DNA from: Natronohydrobacter sp.
GTDB lineage: Bacteria > Pseudomonadota > Alphaproteobacteria > Rhodobacterales > Rhodobacteraceae
Direction: 5' to 3'
NCBI GenBank assembly: GCA_007116445.1
Contig: SKIM01000207.1
Location: 1-38,430, forward strand
DNA: 38,430 nt
Shown here piece after piece: positions 1-8,437 of the stretch. The translations under genes were made by a program, and so were the position numbers. Position 1 is the first letter of the stretch. Every line of letters begins with the position of its first letter. The notes below the pieces were generated by a model. That model was not told the origin of the DNA. It saw only the letters and a list, made by a program, of their open reading frames with translations, and did no database searches.

Positions 1-261
1 ATGCTCTGGGGCGATCTGGAAGCTGGACGCCTGACGCCGGAAAGCATGGCGCAAGACCTGCCGCGCTTGCCCAAGACCATAGATTTCACCGTCGATTACC
101 TGCGCACTGGACTACCGCGCGACGCCTATGCCCGCGCCCGCGTCAACCGCTCGGGCCGACGCTATGCCAGCGTCCATGTCGAGGCCTGGCAGGACAACCG
201 CGCGCGACTGTTTGCACAGGCCACAGGTCATTTCCTGATGCCGCAACGCGCGGATGGCTGA
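1..261 (+). CDS. PaaI-like/hotdog thioesterase, C-terminal part (probably truncated by window start)
   Basis: ORF open from base 1. The tail 'TIDFTVDYLRTG...YASVHVEAWQDNRARLFAQATGHFLM' resembles the hotdog thioesterase C-terminus. Overlaps the next start by 8 nt. Confidence 0.65.
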   Translation: MLWGDLEAGRLTPESMAQDLPRLPKTIDFTVDYLRTGLPRDAYARARVNRSGRRYASVHVEAWQDNRARLFAQATGHFLMPQRADG

Positions 262-1573
262 CACGGATCTCAGCGACCGGCGGATCCTGAAGATCGCCGT
301 TCCCATCGTGCTGGCCAATCTCTCGGTGCCGCTTCTGGGCGCGGTCGATACAGGCGTGGTCGGGCAGATGGGTGACGCCGCCCCGATTGGGGCCGTGGGG
401 CTTGGCGCAATCATTCTTGCCTCGATCTACTGGATTTTCGGATTTCTGCGCATGGGCACGACGGGGCTCGTCGCGCAGGCGACCGGCGCGGGCGATCTGG
501 CCGAAAGCGGCGCGATCCTGACACGCGGCGTGATGATCGGGCTTGCTGCGGGTGCGGTGATGGTCGCAGGCCAGGCCCTGATCATCTGGGGCGCGTTTCG
601 AATCGCGCCTGCCAGCGTCGAGGTCGAGGCGCTCACCCGCGACTACCTCGCCATCCGCATCTGGGGCGCGCCCGCAACGATTGCGCTTTACGCGGTCAAT
701 GGCTGGCTGATCGCGACCGAGCGCACGCGCGCGGTGCTGGTCTTGCAGCTCTGGATGAACGGGCTGAACATTGCGCTCGATCTGTGGTTCGTGCTGGGCC
801 TCGGCTGGGGCGTGCAGGGCGTGGCGATTGCGACCCTGATCGCAGAACTGAGCGCGCTGGCACTGGGGCTGTGGCTCTGCCGTGCAGCGTTTTCGGGGGC
901 GCAGTGGCGCAACTGGGCGCGGGTCTTCGACCGCGTACGCCTCACGCGCATGTGGGTCGTGAATTCCGACATCATGTTGCGCACAGTCCTGTTGCAGGGC
1001 GCGATGACGGGATTTCTTTTCGTCTCGGCGGGGTTTGGCGATGTGCAACTCGCGGCCAATCAGGTGCTCTGGCAATTCCTGATGATCACCGCATATGCGC
1101 TGGATGGCTTCGCCTTTGCCGCCGAAGCACTGGTCGGGCAAGCCGCAGGCGCGCGCAGGGTGGCGATGATGCGCCGCGCAAGCCTGCGCGCAAGCCGCAT
1201 GGCGCTGATCGCATCAGGGGTGATGGCCATGGGATTCTGGGGGGGCGGGCCATGGGCAATTGATCTGATGACCACATCGCCAGAGGTGCGCGCGGCCGCG
1301 CGCGACTTCCTGCCCTTCGTCGTCGCACTCTCGGTGCTGGGCGTCGGGGCCTATATGCTTGACGGGATCTTCATCGGCGCAACCGGCACGCGCGAGATGC
1401 GCAATACAGTCGCGCTGGCAGTTGCGGTTTACGCATTGATCCTGTTGGTGTTCGTGCCGGTCTGGGGGAATATGGCGCTTTGGGGGGCGCTCATCGTGCT
1501 AAATCTGCTGCGCGGTGTCTTGCTCGGGCTGCTTTATCCGCATCTGGAAGCCCGCGTCGCAAAGGGGGTCTAG
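254..1573 (+). CDS. MATE family efflux transporter (DinF-like)
   Basis: 439 aa polytopic protein; N-term 'RRILKIAVPIVLANLSVPLLGAVDTGVVGQMGD' is typical of MATE/DinF. Confidence 0.92.
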   Translation: MADTDLSDRRILKIAVPIVLANLSVPLLGAVDTGVVGQMGDAAPIGAVGLGAIILASIYWIFGFLRMGTTGLVAQATGAGDLAESGAILTRGVMIGLAAGAVMVAGQALIIWGAFRIAPASVEVEALTRDYLAIRIWGAPATIALYAVNGWLIATERTRAVLVLQLWMNGLNIALDLWFVLGLGWGVQGVAIATLIAELSALALGLWLCRAAFSGAQWRNWARVFDRVRLTRMWVVNSDIMLRTVLLQGAMTGFLFVSAGFGDVQLAANQVLWQFLMITAYALDGFAFAAEALVGQAAGARRVAMMRRASLRASRMALIASGVMAMGFWGGGPWAIDLMTTSPEVRAAARDFLPFVVALSVLGVGAYMLDGIFIGATGTREMRNTVALAVAVYALILLVFVPVWGNMALWGALIVLNLLRGVLLGLLYPHLEARVAKGV

Positions 1574-1603
1574 GGGCGCTGCCCCTCTGCGGCCAGAGGC
1601 CGC
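1572..1603. repeat. Two adjacent intergenic hairpins between convergent MATE and pyrD genes
   Basis: AGGGGC-GCT-GCCCCT followed by GCGGCC(1589-1594)-AGA-GGCCGC(1598-1603), then CACCCCGGGATATATGAACAAGGATG. Confidence 0.6.
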
Positions 1604-1637
1604 ATTCACCCCGGGATATATGAACAAGGATGAAAGA

Positions 1638-2696
1638 TCAGAGCCATTCGTCGCGTCCGGTGCCGACAGCATCTGACAATGTCGTGAACCCGTCGCGGTC
1701 GAGCAGAGCGAGCAGGCCGCGATTGATCTCGGAGACGAGCGAAAGCCCTTGATAGCTGAGCGCAGTATAGAGCTGCACCACTGTCGCCCCGGCACGAATC
1801 TTCGCATAGGCGTGTTCGGCTGTGGAAATTCCGCCCACGCCAATCAGCGGCATCCTGCCTGCCGTGAGCTGTGACAACCGCGCAAGAATGCGTGTCGAAG
1901 GCTCGAAGAGCGGTGCGCCGGAGAGCCCGCCCTTTTCATGAGCATGCCTGCTTTTCAACCCGTCACGCGCGAGTGTGGTATTTGTAGCAATGATGGCATC
2001 CACACCGCCTTCGGAGGCGACCTCTGCCAGTTCGGCAAGATCACGCTCTGCGAGGTCCGGGGCGATTTTGAGAAAGACGGGGATCGGGCGTTCGAGCGCC
2101 GACCGCGCATGCATCACACCTTCGAGCAAGGCTCCAAGAGCGGCAGCGCCTTGCAGGTCTCGCAAGGATTCGGTGTTCGGCGACGACACGTTGATCGTCG
2201 CGAAGTCGATATGCGCGCCGCAGGTGGCAAGCACGGAAGCGAAATCCTGCGCGCGATCCGCACTGTCCTTGTTCGCCCCCAGATTAAGACCAAGGATCAT
2301 GCCTTCGGGGCGCTTGGCCAGTCGCGCGGCAATCGCAGCCGCGCCGTCATTATTGAAGCCGAAGCGATTGATCACGCCGCGATCTTTTTGCAGGCGGAAC
2401 AAGCGCGGGCGGCGATTGCCCGGCTGCGCGTAGGGTGTGGCGGCGCCGACTTCGACGAAACCAAATCCAACGCGGGAGAGCCCGCGCAAGGCTGCCGCAT
2501 TCTTGTCAAACCCCGCAGCCAGTCCCACGGGATTTGGAATATCCAGTCCCGCCAGCCTGACCTTCAGGCGCGGCGATAGGACTGGGGCAGGCATCGGCAC
2601 CACACCTGAACGCAGCGCCGTGAGTGCCACGCCATGCGCTCTTTCAGGATCTAGGCGACGCAAAAACGCAAGCCCGGTCCGTTCGAGTATGTTCAT
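1638..2696 (-). CDS. pyrD: Quinone-dependent dihydroorotate dehydrogenase (class 2)
   Basis: From [25 protein letters not shown]...; contains '[13 protein letters not shown]', '[15 protein letters not shown]', '[19 protein letters not shown]'. The ORF-track start (2822) is upstream of the likely true start at 2696. Confidence 0.95.
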   Translation of the reverse strand: MNILERTGLAFLRRLDPERAHGVALTALRSGVVPMPAPVLSPRLKVRLAGLDIPNPVGLAAGFDKNAAALRGLSRVGFGFVEVGAATPYAQPGNRRPRLFRLQKDRGVINRFGFNNDGAAAIAARLAKRPEGMILGLNLGANKDSADRAQDFASVLATCGAHIDFATINVSSPNTESLRDLQGAAALGALLEGVMHARSALERPIPVFLKIAPDLAERDLAELAEVASEGGVDAIIATNTTLARDGLKSRHAHEKGGLSGAPLFEPSTRILARLSQLTAGRMPLIGVGGISTAEHAYAKIRAGATVVQLYTALSYQGLSLVSEINRGLLALLDRDGFTTLSDAVGTGRDEWL

Positions 2697-3031
2697 ATCA
2701 GCCCCTCGGGAAAAATATGGCCGCTGGCACCGAGCGGCAATGCCTTGTCCCAGGTCACATCCGAGAGGCGCAAGGGACGGTAAAGATGCGGAAACAGCGC
2801 GCCCCCGCGCGATGGCTCCCATTTCAGCTCCGGGCCAAGATCATCAGCACGAACCGCCACAATGACCAGATTACTTTCCTGCGTGAAATGCCGCGCAGCC
2901 GTTTCCATCACCTGCTGCGCAGTCGAGAAATGGATATAGCCATCAGAGATATCGACGGGTGCGCCAAGGGTCTCGCCTCTGGCCACCAGATCGTCCCATT
3001 CAGCGCGGCGGAAAATCTTGTAAATCAGCAT
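2693..3031 (-). CDS. DUF952 domain-containing protein
   Basis: [49 protein letters not shown]...; overlaps the pyrD start by 4 nt (ATGA), suggesting translational coupling. Confidence 0.85.
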   Translation of the reverse strand: MLIYKIFRRAEWDDLVARGETLGAPVDISDGYIHFSTAQQVMETAARHFTQESNLVIVAVRADDLGPELKWEPSRGGALFPHLYRPLRLSDVTWDKALPLGASGHIFPEGLI

Positions 3032-3377
3032 GGCACGTCTTTTGCCCAAAGCTGCGGAGGGCGTCAATCTCTGAGAACGCGATCTGGCGAAAGGGCAAGG
3101 GCCTGCCGACGATGCGTCGGTTCCATATCCGACTGGCAATGCTGTTTTGAAATATTGCCACCGCCCCTCTGCCGAGCATGGATCCTCGACTGTCGCAAGA
3201 TATGCTGCTGGACACGCATCAAACGCCGCCCAATCAGGCTGACCCGAAGGCACACCAATCATGAGTTCACTCATCAACACGGAGATGATACGCCCTAGCA
3301 TCGGGTCTGGAATGCACTGTCTGGTTGATTGCGGGCATCGAAAATCAGGTGCATCACAGCTTGCCACTATCGCTGTG

Positions 3378-3833
3378 CTAGAGTGGCCCGGACAGGCGTT
3401 CCTCGCTGAGCAGGACATTGGCATCGACCGCGCCGACCCCCGGCAAGGTCATGATCCGGCGGCGCAACACACGTTCGAAATCGGCCAGATCACGCGCCAC
3501 CACCCGCAGCCGGTAGTCATAGAGCCCGAGCACATGCTGCACGCTCTGGACTTCGGGGATGGCCACAACGGCACGTTCAAAATCCGCCAGCGCGACGCGG
3601 CCCTTGGCTGCGAGGCTGATCCCGAGAAAGACTGTAACCCCGAAGCCCAATGCCTCCAGGTCGAGATCGACGCGCTGGCGCGCGATCACCCCAGCTTCGC
3701 GAAGCCGCTTTACGCGCCGCCATGCTGCAGGCTGGCTCAGCCCGAGCTTTCGACCCAGCGCGCCGGCACTCTGCGTGGCATCTTCGCTCAGAGCGCGCAA
3801 AATTTCACGGTCCAGATCATCGAGCGTGATCAT
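3378..3833 (-). CDS. Lrp/AsnC family transcriptional regulator
   Basis: N-term 'LDDLDREILRALSEDATQSAGALGRKLGLSQPAAWRRVKRLREAGVI' HTH plus RAM-type C-terminal domain. Confidence 0.93.
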   Translation of the reverse strand: MITLDDLDREILRALSEDATQSAGALGRKLGLSQPAAWRRVKRLREAGVIARQRVDLDLEALGFGVTVFLGISLAAKGRVALADFERAVVAIPEVQSVQHVLGLYDYRLRVVARDLADFERVLRRRIMTLPGVGAVDANVLLSEERLSGPL

Positions 3834-3873
3834 AGGCGCAGTGTCATCTTGGATATTTGGGATACCAGAATGA

Positions 3874-4332
3874 TCACAATGGAAGGCTCCCTTCGGATTT
3901 GATGTCGGAGAGGTGCATCAGTGCTTCGAGATCGGAGATATGGGGCAAGGCCAGAATTCTGTCGCGATACAGTTCACGGTAATGGGCCATATCGCGCGCG
4001 ATGACATTCAGACGCATATCGACACGACCCAGAAAACTCTGGATTTCCAGAACCTCGGGCACAAGGCGGGCCGCGGAGGTGAATTCTTCAAAGGCGCGCG
4101 GGGTGGTCTTGTCCAGCGTAATACGCAGGCTGACTTCTACCTCATAGCCGAGCGCGCGCCAGTTGATCACAGCGCGCTGGCCACGCAGGATGCCGGCGCT
4201 GCGCAGCCGCTCCAGCCTGCGCCAGCACGTCGCCTCGGTCACATGGGCGCGAGCTGCAAGCTCCGCCGTGCTGGCCTCGGGTGTAGCGATAAGCTGACGG
4301 AGCAGCCTGCGATCACTGTCGTCAATACGAAT
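3874..4332 (-). CDS. Lrp/AsnC family transcriptional regulator (tandem paralogue); start apparently non-canonical ATT at 4332
   Basis: The ORF track starts at an internal GTG (4242). Reading upstream in frame gives (ATT)RIDDSDRRLLRQLIATPEASTAELAARAHVTEATCWRRLERL, a full Lrp HTH. GGAG lies 7 nt upstream of the ATT. No in-frame ATG/GTG/TTG lies between the upstream TAA and the HTH start. Confidence 0.8.
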   Translation of the reverse strand: MRIDDSDRRLLRQLIATPEASTAELAARAHVTEATCWRRLERLRSAGILRGQRAVINWRALGYEVEVSLRITLDKTTPRAFEEFTSAARLVPEVLEIQSFLGRVDMRLNVIARDMAHYRELYRDRILALPHISDLEALMHLSDIKSEGSLPL

Positions 4333-4387
4333 GATTTTTCTCCATATTTTTATAAGAACGAATGTTTATTGCAGGTATATGCCATAA

Positions 4388-5488
<1,101 letters not shown>

Positions 5489-5508
5489 TTGGCGCAGATC
5501 GCAGATCA

Positions 5509-5534
5509 GGAAAGGGGGCCTCGGCCCCCTTTCC
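5509..5534 (+). terminator. Hairpin downstream of ilvC
   Basis: Perfect inverted repeat GGAAAGGGGGCC-TC-GGCCCCCTTTCC 21 nt after the stop; weak T-tract. Confidence 0.65.
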
Positions 5535-5551
5535 CGTTTGAAGAAAGACTG

Positions 5552-5761
5552 TCAGCGCTTGGCGGTGACGAGCTCTCTGGGCTCCTGGTGCCCTTTGAGA
5601 AATGCAACACCGCCTTGCGGACCATCCTTGGCCAGCGCCGATTTGGGCACATTAGGATCAGCAGCGCGGGCTTGAACCGCTTTTTTGTTGATCAGCGCAA
5701 ACACGATCACGAAGAGCAAGGTAAACATGAACAGGACGGGGACGATCGAAGCGAAATCCAT
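5552..5761 (-). CDS. Small single-pass membrane protein, unknown function
   Basis: 69 aa: MDFASIVPVLFMFTLLFVIVFALINKKAVQAR...; one N-terminal TM helix, charged tail. Confidence 0.6.
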   Translation of the reverse strand: MDFASIVPVLFMFTLLFVIVFALINKKAVQARAADPNVPKSALAKDGPQGGVAFLKGHQEPRELVTAKR

Positions 5762-5869
5762 GTCGTTTCCTTTTCTGGTTGAGTGACTTGTCGACAGTCA
5801 ACGTGCGCCTGCTGTTTCCGTTCCACCGCACAACCAGATCTCTGTGACGGATGCCCGAACTGTGCAGTT

Positions 5870-6475
5870 TCAGTCAGGCATTTCGCTGGCAGGTATCACC
5901 GGAAAGAACCTGCCTGACGACCAAAGGCCAAACCAGTCGCGGCCCTCATGCGGCTCTGTCACGCCCAGCTCGACCAAACGATAAAAGCTTTTGCGGTCAA
6001 TCAGCGCCTCCAGTCCGGCGCGGACCATGACGTAGGGCGCAGGCTCGCCTGTTTGCGGGTCGCGGGTGACGCGGAGGGGCGCGTCTGGCCCGGCGACAGT
6101 TTCGTCGCCCAGATTGGTCACAAAGGTCAGCCGTTGATCCCGCCCCTGCCCTTCCGCGCGGAAATCAACCGCGACAAATGGCGCGTCATCGACGGTGATC
6201 CCGACTTTCTCGACCGGCGTGACCAGGAAATAGCGTCCATCCTCGCGCTTCAGGATCGTCGAAAACAGCCGCACTAGCGCCGGGCGTCCGATTGGCGTTC
6301 CTTCATAAAACCATGTCCCATCCCGCGCGATCCGCATATCCAGATCACCGCAAAAAGGCGGATCCCACAAATGCACCGGCGGCAGTCCCTTGCCCCGCGA
6401 CGCTGCGCGCGCCGCATCTGCTAGCGTGTCGGCTTTTGGTGTCACGGTATTTTGTTCGCTTGAGCTTTTTGCCAT
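5870..6475 (-). CDS. DUF1285 domain-containing protein
   Basis: MAKSSSEQ...LPPVHLWDPPFCGDLDMRIARDGTWFYEGTPIGRPALVRLFSTILKREDGRYFLVTPVEKVGI matches the DUF1285 pattern. Confidence 0.88.
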   Translation of the reverse strand: MAKSSSEQNTVTPKADTLADAARAASRGKGLPPVHLWDPPFCGDLDMRIARDGTWFYEGTPIGRPALVRLFSTILKREDGRYFLVTPVEKVGITVDDAPFVAVDFRAEGQGRDQRLTFVTNLGDETVAGPDAPLRVTRDPQTGEPAPYVMVRAGLEALIDRKSFYRLVELGVTEPHEGRDWFGLWSSGRFFPVIPASEMPD

Positions 6476-6554
6476 TGGCCCACCATGTAATATGTCAGAC
6501 AGTAAAGATAGGGCAGCATTGTCCATCGTCACGCACAGGACAAGGACCGCAGAT

Positions 6555-7562
6555 ATGACGACACAGGCTGAATTGGTCTCGGAAATCGAGGCGCTGGGCG
6601 ACAAGCTGGCCGAGGCGCGTAACAGCATCAATCGCCGGTTCATCGGGCAGAAGCGGGTTGTGGACCTGACGTTAACGGCGATGCTATGCGGTGGACATGG
6701 ATTGCTGATCGGCCTGCCCGGTCTGGGCAAGACTCGGTTGGTGGATACGCTTTCGACCGTGATGGGACTGCGGGGCAGTCGGATCCAGTTCACGCCCGAT
6801 CTGATGCCCGCCGATATTCTGGGGTCAGAGGTTCTGGATGTCGCTGAGGATGGCAAACGCGCCTTCCGTTTCATCGAAGGGCCTATTTTCTGTCAGCTGC
6901 TGATGGCCGATGAGATCAACCGCGCCAGCCCGCGCACGCAGGCCGCGCTCTTGCAGGCCATGCAGGAAGGTGAAGTCACTGTCGCGGGCGCCCATCATGC
7001 GCTGGAGCGCCCCTTTCATGTGCTCGCCACCCAAAACCCGATTGAACAGGAAGGCACCTATCCCTTGCCCGAAGCGCAGCTGGACCGGTTCCTTGTCCAG
7101 ATCGATGTGGAATATCCCGATCGCGCCACTGAACGCGATATCCTGCTGGCGACGACGGGCGAAGGCGAAGGCGAAGCGCATGAGGTATTCAGCGCGAGCG
7201 ACCTGCTCACGGCACAACGCCTGTTGCGGCGCATGCCAGTGGGCGAGGGTGTCGTGGATGCCATCCTTGATCTGGTGCGCGCCTGCCGCCCGAATGAAGC
7301 TGACGCCCATCCCGCCGTGAAAGACACGGTCAGCTGGGGGCCGGGCCCTCGCGCCGCGCAAGCGCTGATGTTGACAGTCCGGGCGCGCGCGCTGCTCGAC
7401 GGGCGGCTGGTGCCTTCGGTCGAAGATGTGGCGGCCATGGCGCGGCCGGTTCTGCTGCACCGCATGGCGCTTGGGTTTGCAGCCCGGGCGCGCGGCGAAA
7501 ATCTTGGTGCCGTCATTGACCGTGTGACCGAAACCGCCACCCGGATCGAGGTGGCAGCTTGA
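6555..7562 (+). CDS. MoxR family AAA+ ATPase
   Basis: Walker A 'GLPGLGKT', Walker B 'LLMADEINRASPRTQAALLQAMQEGEVTVAG', 'ATQNPIEQEGTYPLPEAQLDRF'. Start MTTQAEL at 6555 (alternative MSDSK at 6492). Confidence 0.95.
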   Translation: MTTQAELVSEIEALGDKLAEARNSINRRFIGQKRVVDLTLTAMLCGGHGLLIGLPGLGKTRLVDTLSTVMGLRGSRIQFTPDLMPADILGSEVLDVAEDGKRAFRFIEGPIFCQLLMADEINRASPRTQAALLQAMQEGEVTVAGAHHALERPFHVLATQNPIEQEGTYPLPEAQLDRFLVQIDVEYPDRATERDILLATTGEGEGEAHEVFSASDLLTAQRLLRRMPVGEGVVDAILDLVRACRPNEADAHPAVKDTVSWGPGPRAAQALMLTVRARALLDGRLVPSVEDVAAMARPVLLHRMALGFAARARGENLGAVIDRVTETATRIEVAA

Positions 7563-8437
7563 CCCTTTCGACGACGCTGCGCGCCCAGGCAGAGGGGCTG
7601 GCCACGCCGCTTCCTGCGCTTCTTGCCCAGGCTGATCAGCTTGCGGCCTCGGTTCTGCCTGGTGCACATGGGCGCAAACGGGCCGGATATGGCGATGAAT
7701 TCTGGCAATATCGTCAGGCGACCTCCGGCGATTGGGGTGCTCGGATCGACTGGCGGCGCTCGGGGCGCGCGGATGTGCATTTCGTGCGCGAGACCGAATG
7801 GCAGGCGGCACAAGCCGTCACGCTCTGGGTCGATCAATCGCAGGCGATGCAGTTTACTGGCGACAAGGTGCGTGCACCCAAAGCGGACCGTGCGCGGCTT
7901 CTGGGGCTCGCGCTGGCAGTTGTGCTGATCAAGGGCGGCGAGCGGGTCGGACTGATGCCTGACCTTCCCGCGCGAGCCGGACGCGCGCAGCTTGATCCGC
8001 TCGCGCTTCACCTTGTGCGCGCAGAACCCCGCGAAGATTACGGCACGCCGCCGGACGCGCTTCTGCCGACCCATTCGCAGGTGGTGTTTCTGTCGGATTT
8101 TCTGGGCGATCCCGGTCAGTTGGAACTCTGCGTCGCGCGCGCGGCGGATCGTGGGATCCGAGGGGCCATGGTGCAGGTTCTTGACCCGGTGGAGGAAGAA
8201 TTTCCCTATCAAGGGCGCTCGATCTTCGAATCCATGACCGGCGCGCTGCGCCACGAAACCCTGCGCGCCAATGACTTGCAGGCGCGCTACCGCGCTCGAC
8301 TGGCCGAGCGCAAGGACATGCTGGCCGGATTGGCACGCACAACAGGCTGGCAACTCCTGACGCATCACACAGATCAACCAGCGAGCGCGGCCCTGATGTG
8401 GCTCTGGCAACAGCTCGACGCTGGCCGGGGGCGCTGA
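7559..8437 (+). CDS. DUF58 domain-containing protein
   Basis: Contains 'GYGDEFWQYRQATSGDWGARIDWRRSGRADVHFVRETE' (DUF58 signature) and a VWA-like 'LWVDQSQAMQF'. TTG start overlaps the moxR TGA. Confidence 0.92.
   Translation: MTLSTTLRAQAEGLATPLPALLAQADQLAASVLPGAHGRKRAGYGDEFWQYRQATSGDWGARIDWRRSGRADVHFVRETEWQAAQAVTLWVDQSQAMQFTGDKVRAPKADRARLLGLALAVVLIKGGERVGLMPDLPARAGRAQLDPLALHLVRAEPREDYGTPPDALLPTHSQVVFLSDFLGDPGQLELCVARAADRGIRGAMVQVLDPVEEEFPYQGRSIFESMTGALRHETLRANDLQARYRARLAERKDMLAGLARTTGWQLLTHHTDQPASAALMWLWQQLDAGRGR

Noticed and set aside
143-1141. 332-aa minus-strand ORF antisense to the MATE gene
   Set aside because: Composition rich in R/H/Q/D with no domain; a typical shadow ORF in GC-rich DNA opposite a clear membrane transporter.
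3100-3150. tRNA-like T-arm GTCGG-TTCCATAT-CCGAC
   Set aside because: Loop is 8 nt and lacks the TTCRANY consensus; no matching acceptor or anticodon arms nearby.
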